From positions 86,964,680 through 87,028,679 of the forward strand of contig CM043962.1 in NCBI GenBank assembly GCA_014529385.2: 64,000 nt of DNA, given 5' to 3'. The position numbers were made by a program, and so were the translations under genes. The stretch comes from Adiantum capillus-veneris. Its lineage: Eukaryota; Streptophyta; Polypodiopsida; Polypodiales; Pteridaceae. Each line of letters starts with the position of its first letter. The stretch's first letter is position 1. The notes below the pieces were generated by a model, which searched no databases, was not told the DNA's origin, and saw nothing but the letters and a program-made list of their open reading frames with translations. Shown piece by piece: positions 29,700 through 43,000 of the stretch.

Positions 29700-31610
29700 G
29701 CCAAAACTGGATGTAGACAGTACCAAATGTGGTACTATAGAACCATCTTTGTGTTAATTATGGAGCCTGTTTTCCCCCTTGTAAGTTTTAGTATTAAAAC
29801 GGCACATATGTAAATCCCCGGAGAAGCCATCGTGCTTGAAGAAAAATCACTTGCCCCAAAACCACAATTTCCACGTCTAGTCTCGAGCCATCGTGCGTGA
29901 AGAAAAATGACTTGCCGAAAAACCAAAATTTTCAATGTCGGAATATTCCTTTTCATTGGAATATTATGGCCAGACGACGGCCAAAAAGTTGTCGAAAAAT
30001 GATCGGTCGTTTGGCCGGTGGCCGGAAGTCAATGGCCACTGGCCGATGGCCGATCAAGGCAGACTTGTCTTCTCAAGGACGTCCACACATGGGTGCATGG
30101 GAGAGTCCACCTTGGACTTGTCTACACAAGGGTGGCTACACATGGCTGCCTCTCATGAGAGAGGGCAACCCTTTTGGCCTATAAAAGGAGGCCTCTTCTA
30201 CACACAAAAATGCATTGTGGTGCATTGTGAAATTGATGTGAGGTGGTGAGAGTGAAGCAAGGTGGGAGCTCCATTAAGGGGTATAACCTCTTTGTAACCT
30301 ACTTCTATTTTGAAGTACTAAAGCCATTGAGTGGCCGCTTTCCCATCGATGTAGCCCACATTGGGTAAACCACATATATCATGTGCTCTCTCTCTCTCTC
30401 TACTGTATAATATCTCGTGTGTGAAAATTATCTCTCTCCATTAAGTAAACTACTCTAATATCTACTTAGCTACGTCCTATTTCCTAGCACTTTGGTAATC
30501 TACCAAACTTTAATAATCCAGAGTACCAAAATGTCTTGCTGGGTAACCAAAATGATTCATTTCTTCCTTCTTTGGTACAATATAGAATAAACACCAATAC
30601 ACAACGAAGTAGGCTCTTCTGAGAGTCTTTGGTAGTATACAACCATTTTCCCATGAAACAGAATAGCATTTAAGAGCTAGAAAACACCAAAACCGGTCTA
30701 ATTTGAGACTATTCAGAGAACATTTGGTGCTATACAAGTCCACTGCCATGTAGTGGAGTATCAAATTTTGTCCTCCATTTAGGCTTTGGTCCAATACAAG
30801 TGGCTTTTCGTAATGTTAACAACAATTGGTCTTTAATGAGAGGTTAAAATTTGGCAGTGACTTTAGGCATTTGGTGCTATTTTGAACTTGTACAATGCTG
30901 GAGAGTACCAAATTGGGTAGTTCAAAGATGTTTGGGTACTATTCATGCAACCTTTGGTACTATAACATACTATTTCCATATTTGGTACTATCTCTAGGCT
31001 TTTGGTACTATGTACAACCATTGGCATGCAAGAGAGTACCAAATTGGGTAGTTTTTGGTACTGTCTTTAGCATTTTTGATACTATGTACAACTATTGGCA
31101 TGTAGAAGAGTACCAAATTGGGTTGTTTATAGAGGCTTGCATACTATACAAAGACCTTTGGTACTGTGAAGGACCATTGCCATATATCAAAAAGTTAGGT
31201 TTGGTACTATCTGTCTTCTTTTGACTCATAGTAGAGCTCCATTTAGAAGAGTACCCAGATGGGTACTTTGCAAATGCTTTGGTGATAAACAAGATTTCTT
31301 TGGTACTATACAAAGAGTAGTTTTGGTATTGAACATAGACTTTGGTACTACACAGTTAGGCTTTGGTAAAATAGAGTGAGGCTTTGGTACTCTATAGATA
31401 GGCTTTAATACCTTTAGGGAAGGAAAATGTACTATACAATTACTAGTATACAATTGAACACCAAATTTGGTATTGCACATGGGCTTTGGTTCTATGCAGG
31501 ATAGCTTTGGAACTACATAGAAATGCATTGGTATCATATATAACCTTCGTAAGGTACTGTACACACCCACTTCCGTATAATAGACTACCAAATTTGGTAC
31601 TATCTTGACC
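29700..31610. repeat. TTTGGTACTAT minisatellite field (21-bp periodicity)
   Basis: The motif TTTGGTACTAT and its inverse AGTACCAAA recur throughout. Clean 21-bp units that start CTTTGGT run head to tail at 31277-31423 (seven units) and 31484-31546 (three units). To the left, about 31000-31130 contains a longer repeating piece with TACTATGTACAACCATTGGC and GAGTACCAAATTGGGT. Units are diverged. The field is interrupted by a solo LTR at 29752-30489. Confidence 0.85.
29752..30489 (+). mobile_element. Solo LTR of the copia 3 family
   Basis: 738 bp starting TGTTAATTATGGAGCCTG and ending CCTATTTCCTAGCA, flanked on both sides by CTTTG (29747-29751 and 30490-30494). It aligns over its length with the reverse complement of the LTR at 60374-61084. 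Shared features are TTGTAAGTTTTAGTATTAAA, a TATA box CCTATAAAAG at 30178 with AGGCCTCTTCTACACA, a GA/CT run and TACGTCCTATTTCC. No internal sequence or second LTR is present, as after LTR-LTR recombination. Confidence 0.9.
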
Positions 31611-31789
31611 AAATAAGTCTTAAGGATTAACAAACAATTTACAATTTCTAAGAGAGTTGTTGGTACCTGAGAGTCATCTAGTAGATGCACAAGATGCTTG
31701 ACGACACTTTTCCTTCCGATTCTCTTATTGCATGTGTTCTTCTTCTTAGGTGAAATTCTGCTCTTTGATGTCCAAAAGGCATACACCAA
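31226..31789 (-). CDS. Open frame with heptad repeats across the 21-bp minisatellite
   Basis: 187 codons on the minus strand. Because 21 bp is seven codons, the minisatellite is read as degenerate heptads: RVPKPHS, ILPKPNC, VVPKSMF, NTKTTLC, IVPKKSC, LSPKHLQ. The right part (NKRIGRKSVVKHLVHLLDD) is not repetitive. No known domain, no start context I can defend. The open frame may simply follow from a repeat unit with no stop in this frame. Confidence 0.2.
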   Translation of the reverse strand: MVYAFWTSKSRISPKKKNTCNKRIGRKSVVKHLVHLLDDSQVPTTLLEIVNCLLILKTYLVKIVPNLVVYYTEVGVYSTLRRLYMIPMHFYVVPKLSCIEPKPMCNTKFGVQLYTSNCIVHFPSLKVLKPIYRVPKPHSILPKPNCVVPKSMFNTKTTLCIVPKKSCLSPKHLQSTHLGTLLNGALL

Positions 31790-32380
31790 ATCTCATGTTT
31801 CATTGGTGATAACGGTTCCTCGAGGCAATTCTCTCATAAGCACTCAATGGCAACACTGCATCCTCATCTTTATTCTCCAGCCTTGAACTTGTTCAAGATC
31901 ATTATCAAAGAGGCTCTCTTCACAAAAAGAACACTTGTTGAGTGCGGGACCTTAATTTGAGTCAAAGTGTTGCATACACCCAATAAAATAATGTCTTTGA
32001 AATTGCTAAAATTTGATTTTTGTAGCTTGAAAATTACATGGTGGACTGTGGTCCAAGAGTTGCTAGAAATTTTCCTTCTGTTCATTCCTTGACAGCCCTG
32101 GTGTTTTCTTGTGCCACCATGGCACAAAGGTTCTTCCTTGTCCTGGCTTTTGATAATCCAAGAGCATAAGAAGGATTTCATTCGTTGCTTCTTTGTTTGT
32201 GTTTCTTTGTAGCCCAATAATTACAAAGAAAAGCTTGGTTAGGGAGACATGTGTGAATGGAAGTGCTAATGGGATGGCTTTGTACCCGTACATCCGTGCT
32301 TGGACCACTATCCAACTCGTCAAAGAGAGCAGTTGTGGATCAGCCAAGCAGTAATCTCCTACACAAATGTCCATTGGCAA
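31611..32380. other. No recognisable gene
   Basis: Two overlapping minus-strand frames (31870-32217, 32063-32380) of about 110 codons lack recognisable domains. I see no RNA gene or repeat boundary. Confidence 0.35.
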
Positions 32381-32384
32381 GGAG

Positions 32385-32386
<2 letters not shown>

Positions 32387-32430
<44 letters not shown>

Positions 32431-32507
32431 ACCCATGGCTATGGAGCTTGCTGGTTGCTAGCTGTGGCTATCTCCGACCATGGAGAGAGAGGGAGAGAGA
32501 GAGAGAG

Positions 32508-32583
<76 letters not shown>
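32387..32583. repeat. (GA)n and (GA)n(GT)n(GA)n microsatellites
   Basis: A 42-bp GA run at 32387-32428 and a compound tract at 32482-32583 (GA, then GT from about 32511 to 32547, then GA), separated by 53 bp. Confidence 0.97.
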
Positions 32584-32585
<2 letters not shown>

Positions 32586-32763
32586 GTTGGAACCATAACC
32601 CCTGTAGCCCCGACCTCACCCCCCACCTCTTCTCGGGAGTGGACTATTTCAAAAGTTAGGAACGTCTTTAAAAACAAAGAAATATATACCCCCTCCCAAA
32701 TTTCAATCAAAAGGTCCTCTTTTTTTACACACATGAACCACCTACCCTATGTTTTGTGAGGAC

Positions 32764-32821
32764 AATCCTTTTGTACCACCAAACCATGCGTTAATCCTTT
32801 TGTACCACCAAACCATGCGTT
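32764..32821. repeat. 29-bp tandem duplication
   Basis: Two identical head-to-tail copies of a unit starting AATCCTTTTGTACCACCAAA. Confidence 0.95.
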
Positions 32822-34560
32822 CATCCAAAGACATCCTTGTTGGTTCCTATAAGGCATTATTCACCTTGTCTTGAGGCAGTAGAAGGTATACCTACATGTT
32901 TATAGATGCAACCCTCGAAGAGGTGTCACATAAACTTGTTGGTCCCTATAAGGTAAAGCTTTATGATCATCTACAATATAATATGCCAAAAGACTCTTTT
33001 CCTTCTCAACACTCTCCAACTCCCAAGCTCTTTTCTAATAACGGATTAAAATGTTATAAACCTTGGATGCAAATTCTATGGCCTTGCAAATCTTTTGTAA
33101 CCCACCCAAATCATGTCTAAAAATATTCTTATAATTTCCCTTTGAAAAATTGTACCCCCCTCAACCGAGAAAAAACGACCTTTGTGAGAATGCTTGTTAT
33201 TTTAGTTTTTTTTTGAATTTGGCCTCCATCACCCGGTATAGGCTTGGAATGTTCTAAAAATTTTGTCAAGATTTCACCCTACAAGGTCCTCCTAGTATTT
33301 GGCCATCCTAGATAAACTTTTTAACGTCCCATTGGCCTTTAAAACTTTTCCTGACCCTTAGACTATTTCTAACTATTATACGAGCATATTCCCTAAAATG
33401 GCTCCCTTGGTCCTTCGCCACCTATTGTCACCATTGGCTTGCATTTTGCTTTGTAAATTTACCCCAAAAAGGAATAAGTTGTTTCTAGAGTTGGCTACTT
33501 TGTTGCTAAAATTTGGCCAATTTTGTGCAAGCAGTCTTCAAACCCTTCTTGCTCCTTATTTGAAGTCTTCTAGCTCAAACTATAGTTTCATCTTGTCTTT
33601 TGTTAAACTAGTTTCCACACCCCACTCTAATCTTGTTGTAGATATAGCAAGAACTTCACACTATTGTCAATAGGAGGGATGTTGTAGACCTGACTAGGGC
33701 ATGGAGGCAACAAGAACTTGTCAAGTTCTTGGAATTAAATATCAATGCAAGCAACAATGAATACTCAACTCTCAAATGACCTCAAGATCACCAAAGACTA
33801 AATTATGATTGTGAGACAATCTCTACCATTTCATCAACCAAATCACACCCAAATGCAATTGAACTTGTAGGGATGATATATAACACTAGAACGTCCAATC
33901 TTATGGTCTCAGAATAAATTAACATGTGGTTGCAAAAACAAACCCCTATTTTTAGTAGGTCAAAACTAGAATTTAAGGTACCCTACGACTTGGGAATGAA
34001 GATAGCTATCCTACACAATTGTTTGGCAGCTTGTCAGTCTGATACCTAAATCTTGAGATATGGCATAAAATAGCTTATACTAATTTGGCACAACTGATGG
34101 CTTGTCAATTTGATACCTAAATCTTGAGATATGGCATTAAATAGCTTGTTATATCAATTTGGAGAGTCTTCTCTTGACAATCTATAAAAGCAATCAAAAT
34201 CAAAATTCAACAATGTACGTGGGAGAAAGACTAAATAATACTCACCGATATTCACAACTCACTGTCATACTCTTTAGCCGAACTTATCTCATTAAAACTT
34301 GTCAAAAAAGTTTACAAAAGTGATCTTTATACTTTGGCCAAAGTTTAGGATCTAATCCTATGTCCTTGTAGCTCGATAAATGTGCAATCTAAAGTGGTAA
34401 AAAAATTGAGGCAAGTACAAATTGAAACCTTTTAGCCTTGACTAGTCAAGTAAAGCTAATGTGTACATTCATCAAATAGGAAATTATAAGTAGAGATAAC
34501 AAAATTATGTGGACAATAGAAAAGCAAGATTCCTTGCACTCCAAAAGGCTAATGCACTTT
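32822..34560. other. No recognisable gene; local 65-bp duplication
   Basis: AT-rich sequence with short ORFs only. Near-identical segments at 34025-34088 and 34098-34162 share GATACCTAAATCTTGAGATA and TGGCATWAAATAGCTT. Nothing else stands out. Confidence 0.5.
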
Positions 34561-36430
<1,870 letters not shown>

Positions 36431-36589
36431 GTACATTGCTAGTAGACAGAGTTGTTTGTGTAATTGGACTTAAGGCTACATCCTCCAATCTCATTTTTTT
36501 GATACTCAACCTCTTTCATAGGCTTCTATACGTCTTTGATTCATTAATGATCACTTGTGAGCTACAAATAACTCGCCAAGATTTTGAGT

Positions 36590-38120
36590 GCTAGAGACGA
36601 TAATCCATCTCACCATCTGCACAATAGCCAATGAAGATGCATTTGCGTGACTTGGGGTCAAACTTCTTTCTAAGATCTTTAGGCACATGTGAGAATGTCT
36701 CACACCCAAACACACATAATTTGTCATAATTAGGCTTCTTGCCTGTCCACATCTCTTGCAGAATATTATAGTTCAATGGTGTACTAGAAAACCTATTGAT
36801 ATAACAATCTCTCCCAAAAATTCTTGAGGTGAATTTTCCATAGATAGCATGGAAGTGAACCTCTCCTAAAATAGTTCTATTCATGCACTCAAGAAGTTCA
36901 ATTTGAGCGGTGTGTATGATATAGTAAACTGCCTTCTAATGCCTTGTTTGCTACAAAAGTCAAACTCACTCAAGAGGTACTCTCCCCAATTGTCAGTGTG
37001 CAAAGCCTTCAACTTCTTGTCTAACTGGTTCTTGACCATATCTAGGAACTTCTGCGATGTAGCCAAAAAAAAAAAAAAATCCTCTTTAAGAGGTAAATCC
37101 ACACCTTTAGACTAGATTCATATATGAAAGTCAAGAAATAAAAAGGCCCCCTAAAGAATTTTGTGGCATAGGCCCACATAGATCATTATGAACCAAATGT
37201 AGAGGATTCTAACTTTCTATCCAATGGAAATAAGGTAAGCATAGTCTATTTCTCGTATATGCAATGCTCACACAAACTATATAAAACATATTTAACATAG
37301 GGATATAGCCTAAACGCTACAATTGCTTCAGTCTGTTTTGTCTCATATGACCAAGCTAGCTATGCCACAACTCAGTAGAAGGAAACTTGGCTACATAGAT
37401 AGAATTACCTTTCATAGAAGATATATACAAAGAATTTAATGAGCCAAAATTTTGGCCTTTGAGCATGATTAAGTTTCCTTTTTTGATAAGCCAAGAACCA
37501 TTGCCAAACATTGTAGTATATCCAAGATCATCAAGGTGCCCTACTGAAACTAAGCTCTTAGCTAGCTTTGGCACATGTCTAACACCTCAAAGCATGAACT
37601 CAATACCATCATGCATACACAACTTCACATCTCCAATGCCACATATCTCAAGCTGATGAAAATCACCTAGCTTAACTAAATCATGTGTAGAGGAATAACT
37701 GGAGAACCACTCCTTGTCAGGAGTAATATGAAAACTAGCACATGATTCAATGATCCAATTTTGTGCATAGCATTTGTGAAGATCTAATAACACCTCTAGA
37801 CTTAAATTAGAAGTACATATGATACATCAAGAATAACATCAACATGGAGACTCAACGACATTGAGATCCTCTATCTTATGGTAGTATTCATTGTTCCTTG
37901 TCATGTCCATGCTCTTACTATGTGCATTATTGCAATCCTGAGAATGATTGCAATTGCGAATTCCACCTCTCTGTATTTGATTGTTTTTTTGGCTACTTAC
38001 ACTTGCCATATATGCATCACCATGCCCACTAGTGCCAAGAGATATAATTTGAATCTCTTCCATGAGCAAATCACCAGTAACATCACTGAAAACAAGTTTT
38101 CTCTAAGGGACAGAGTTACT
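36590..38120 (-). pseudogene. Truncated Ty1/copia pol fragment (gag end, protease, integrase)
   Basis: On the minus strand, leftward: IIESCASFHITPDKEWFSSY (37700s), a protease in which the catalytic DSG is ESC. Next are MPKLAKSLVSVGHLDDLGYT and STELWHS, a GAG-pre-integrase remnant, then LKALHTDNWGEYLLSEFDF and GIRRQFTISYTP of the integrase core. CVFGCETFSHVPKDLRKKFD, SRKCIFIGYCADGEMDYRL follows at 36591-36700. The fragment stops at 36590 with no RT, RNase H or LTR. Frameshifts and stops separate each piece, including a run of 14 A at 37066-37079. Confidence 0.88.
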
Positions 38121-38174
38121 AATGGTAGTGTTAAACATATCCCTTGATGCAAGTACAAAGCATAGCAAGGAAAT

Positions 38175-39885
38175 GGATTTTATTGCATCATTGAAATTCA
38201 ATCCTTTAGAAAGGTTTAAGGCCAACCTACAACTTTGGGTAAAGGAAAAGATCCAAGAAGGCGATGTCAAAGTGAAAGGATATGTTCTTTACCTTAACTT
38301 ATGTTCTCTTTTGGAAATACCGAGTCGCGAACTCATCCTTAGTAAGAAGGCCCTTATGCTAAACCAAAGATATGGCTTTTGTCAGAAGGTCATAATCAGA
38401 GTATGGAAGAAGTCAAATGGCAGCAACCGATTCTATTATGTACCCTATGATTGGTTCAATAAAGTTTATGGACCTATTCTCAAACACAACCCTCACAATG
38501 TTACTGTTACCTTTGTGACTACGAGAAACCAAGGTGCACTAAAGACTTTCCCCAAGCACAACCAATGGCAGTGAACTCGAGTAGATATTTCTACAGAGGT
38601 GATGTAAATGAGCGGCATGCTCATGTAAACTGCTTTAATGGATTACCACCTATGGATGTATCACAAGGAGAGGAATGGTACAAAAAGGAAGATGTGAATT
38701 TCAATGCACAAGTTGAAGTTCTAAACTTTGATACTCGAGATGTGAACAAATATAGGGATAGGACCTTGGTTGTAGGAACCAAGAATTGGTTCATAGGACC
38801 TTTTTGTATTTATGTATCTCCCTAGAAACACTACGTACCTTTTTGGTCTTCTGTGGTTATAAAAATTTGATTTTGATGAAGCACCTATTGTTTTGAGGAT
38901 ATAATATTTGACTTTGAATCTTGGTTTTGTCATTCTAACTAACATGAGTGATGGGGTGTGTGTGTAGATGACTGACATCTTACCTCGAGGGATATGGGCA
39001 GATATACTCTCTCGCCTTATGGTGGAGGAGCATTTCCATACTGGAGTGGAAGTGCAAAGGCTTGTCACTAATACACATAATGGGGAAAAGAAGAAAAGGT
39101 TGATGTCTACACATTTTATTGTACCTAATACTTTCCGACCTTGGTATCATTATGCTGCAGAGAACCCAGAGTTTAGACCACCTGACCATAAACCCTCGCC
39201 TATTGGGACTATCGAGTGGATACTTAATCCAAGTTGGGAACGGAGATTGTTGTCACTAATCAAATATTGTTACATAAATGCTTATGAACTTACCCTAACA
39301 CCAACAAAGGAAACTTGGATAGTGAAAAACATACTTCCTTTAGTAATGGCTATGTGATGCTTTGACATTGTTATGTTTAATGTATGGGGCCATCAATGTG
39401 AAAACAACGATCGACATTCCTTTAGTCCGATAGCTTGGAAGTTGTCCTTTGACTTATTTGAAAAGTCACTAATCCACAATCCACGCCATATAAAAGCTCT
39501 ATATAATGCCTACAACAGACCTCAGTGTATAGTAGATTGTGTGAATATACACAACTCAGTTGGATGGGACACACCGGATGTGTTTCCAAAAGAATCTGCT
39601 TACTTCGATGACTACTTCGGGTACAAAAAGGTGATTTTTCACGCTGAAATGGGGGTAAAAAACCTGTAACAAACAAATTCCTTACTCAGGAATGGTATGA
39701 CTCACACGCCAATGAAGAAATGTTCCAACCAAAGATAAAAAAGGATTATTGGGATCACCCATCCGATATACTCAAGGAATGGGACAACTATGCTCCATTG
39801 GTGGAAGGATGTCACAATGGATATTAACGAGTGCATTATGTCAGAGCCATTAGGATTTATTAGAAACTTTCAAGACACCTTGTAG
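38175..39885 (+). pseudogene. Unrecognised protein-coding remnant, probably spliced
   Basis: Coherent coding runs through most of 1.7 kb on the plus strand. Part 1 (38175-38573) starts MDFIASLKFNPLERFKANLQ and contains RYGFCQKVIIRVWKKSNG and YYVPYDWFNKVYGP. A one-base shift in the CTTTCCCC run near 38550 leads to QPMAVNSSRYFYRGDVNE and NWFIGPFCIY. A GTATCTC donor at 38814 and TGTGTGTAG acceptor at 38967, with a CTAAC branch-like site near 38935, would remove a TAG and join phase 0 to MTDILPRGIWADILSRLMVE. A TGA at 39355 interrupts the same frame, which continues with MFNVWGHQCENNDRHSF and YFDDYFGYKKVIFHAEMG. Shifts near 39680 and 39800 give EWYDSHANEEMFQPKIKKDY and IMSEPLGFIRNFQDTL. I do not recognise the family. 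It could be a captured host gene or an extra ORF of the Ty3 element starting 176 bp downstream. Confidence 0.5.
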
Positions 39886-40060
39886 ACTTTTTATAACCCC
39901 AAAGTTTTATGATATAGGAATTGGATTAATTTATTCATTATTCTTTCTCCTATTTTTCTCTCATCTTATCTTCAATTGTCTACTCTATTTGATTTAAGTT
40001 TGAGCAGGATTAGAATATTTTAATAAGTATGACCTTGTTGATATGGTGTAGTAAGTCACC

Positions 40061-43000
40061 ATGCCTCCTAGAGGAAATGTGGCTGCTGTTAACGCAAGTG
40101 TGCCTATTGTTCCTCAACACACCATCATCGACAGAGACATTGATGCTATGCTTCGCAAGTCTCGACCTGGAAATTTTAGCGGGGAAGACAAAGATGTAGA
40201 CAAAGTTCTTGAAGATTGGATTGAGCGCATGGATGAGTACTTTGATTTGGCTCATTCGCCAGCAATAAACAAAGCTATCATCGCTAAGTTCAAACTAGAG
40301 AAAGTAACCAAGCATTGGTGGAGAGACCATTGCACGGAAAAATAATGTTGATCTTAATGTTGCAACTTGGGATTACTTTAAAACCCAGCTCAAGAAGAGC
40401 TATCAGAACAAAGTTTATCATTCAGATCGTATGAATGAGTTTCCTTATTGTACTCAAGGAACCAAAGATCTAGAATCATACTATCACATGTCTTAACCCT
40501 TATCAAAAAGTATGTTCTAGTAGGGATGACTCAAGAGGTCAAAGTAGTTCGATTCATGTCAAGGTTACATAATCCTATGAAGACTAGACTACAAAGTCTT
40601 CGTCTTACCAATTTTGCAGATGTACTTGATGCAGACAAACCCATTGAAATATAGTTATCTACTATCAGAAAGAGGAAACCAGAACCTGTTCTTGTTTGTG
40701 AAATCAAAAGACCTTGTTCCGAGGAGGAACAAAGGTCCGGAAACCCATAGCAAAGAAGAGAGAGCTTATTACATATGAAGGCCAAATAGGATCATTTGTG
40801 CTACACTTGTCTTGATTCTGGTCGTCAATCCAAGGATTGTTCATTTAACAATTCAAGCTTCACAGGATTAGTGGTGGACAATTATGAACGTAGAAACTTC
40901 GGAATTCCGAAAATTTTAGATCCAGACCACCGACAATTCAGAGGAACTTCAATCATCAAAAATTTAACCAAAACTAGAGACAACCTCAAAACCAACGAAA
41001 TTTTAGACCAGGCAATCCACCTTTTGTTCGGAATGGACCGCCTACCAGCAATAAAAACAACGAAATTGCTAACCGTCAACCTCGTCCAGGAGGAGGAAAT
41101 GAAATACCTCAAGGGAGACCTCCAGTTAACAGGGCTCAAGGGGCTAGAGGTGAAGGAAATTAGGCCAACGTGTATGTTCATGTTGCAATTGAACATCAGG
41201 GAGTGAATGAATAATTTTTAGTAATTCAAACCCCAACGGAGTATCAAGGTAACCATTTTACCTTATTGATTGATTCAAGGAGTACAAATTCTTTCATATC
41301 TCCTAAGTGCATCAGAAACCTCATTTTTCCTGTACACCCTGATACAGACCTTACAATGGAATTAGTTACAGGCAGGAAGGTTAGATCTTCTACTTCAGTA
41401 ACTTGAATTTTGTTTTGGATGGTCATAATACTTTTGCAAACTTCAGAGTCTTACCCATAGGAATCTACGATGGATTCTAGGAATGGATTGGCTTAAAGCC
41501 AATGATGCTCACATACATTGTAAAGACGCTTCATTAAATTTCCAAAATGACCAAAAATCTAGGGTTACAGTTACTGGGAAACGGGGAAAGCCTAAGCTCA
41601 GACTAGTGAACTTTACCAAACTTATGAAGAGTCATATGAAAAATGAAAGGATTTACGCAGTAAAGCTTAACCCTAAGGAAAAGAAATAGATTAGCCTGAA
41701 CCCGAATGGATAACAAAATTTGATTATGTATTTTTGGAAGAACTTTCACAGCTACCACCCAAGCGTGATGTTGATCATGCAATAGAGCTTACTCTAGGAG
41801 CTCAATCACTTGCCCGTAGACCTTACAAAATGTCAGTATACCTGAATCTGTGGAACTCAAGGAGCAATTAACTCAACTTCTTGAACCAGGATTCATTTGA
41901 CCTAGCATTTCTCCATGGAGTAATCCTATTCTCTTTAATCAAAAGAAGGATGGTACTCTACATCTTTGTATTGATTATCGTGGATTGAACCAGGTAAGAA
42001 TCAAGAATAAGTATGCAATACCAAGGATTGATGAATTGCTTGATCGATTACATGGGGTTTTTATCTTCACAAAAATTGATCTTAAGTCAGGATATTACCA
42101 AATCCAAATCAAGGAGGAGGACATATCAAAGATAGAATTTCATACTTGTTTTGGACATTATGAATTTACAGTTATGCCCTTTGGACTTACCAATGCTCTT
42201 GCAACTTTTAATCGTCTCATGATCGCATGTTTCGAGAGCATCTTGATGATTTTGTTCTTGTCTTCTTTGATAATATCTTGGTTTACTCAAGAAACAGAGA
42301 AGAACACGAACAACATGTGCGGCAAGTACTTGAACTTCTCCGTCAAAATCAACTTTATGCCAAACGTAGCAAATGCATCTTTTTCACTGACAAGGTGAAA
42401 TATTTGGGATTTATTGTATCCAAGGATGATATTTCTATTGACCCAAGTAAAATTGAATTTGTTATAGCTTGGCCTACACCAAAATCAGTACGAGAAGTAC
42501 GTAGCTTTCTTGGTTTAACAGGATGGTATCGTACATTTATTCAAGGCTACGCTAAGATTGCATCTCCATTGACTAATACGTTTAAGAAGGCTAAAGTGTT
42601 TACTTGGAATGAACGTGCTCAAGCTAGTTTTAAGAAACTCAAAGAAGCTTTGGTGAATGCTCCAATACTACAGCTTCCAGACTTCTCAAAGACATTCACT
42701 GTGCTCACTGATGCAAGTGGACAAACAATCGGTGGCGTTCTGTCTCAAGAAGGAAAACCAGTAGCTTATGAATCTTGTAAGTTACGTATACATGAGTTAA
42801 ATTATCATACACATGACTTGGAATTATTGACCGTTGTGCATGCTCTTAAAGTATGGAGACATTATCTTCTTGGAAGGAGAATTGAACTACATACCAACCA
42901 TAAAAGCCTGAAGTGGATCTATACCCAACCTAAACTTAATATGTGGCAATGAAGATGGATGGAGTTGTTATGGGAAGATGATTTTGGAATTGAATATAAA

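Noticed and set aside
29700-31610. CRISPR-like array
   Set aside because: Repeats are diverged with no constant spacer architecture, and the context is a plant nuclear genome.
40882-41196. 104-codon minus-strand ORF
   Set aside because: Shadow of the plus-strand gypsy 2 gag tail.
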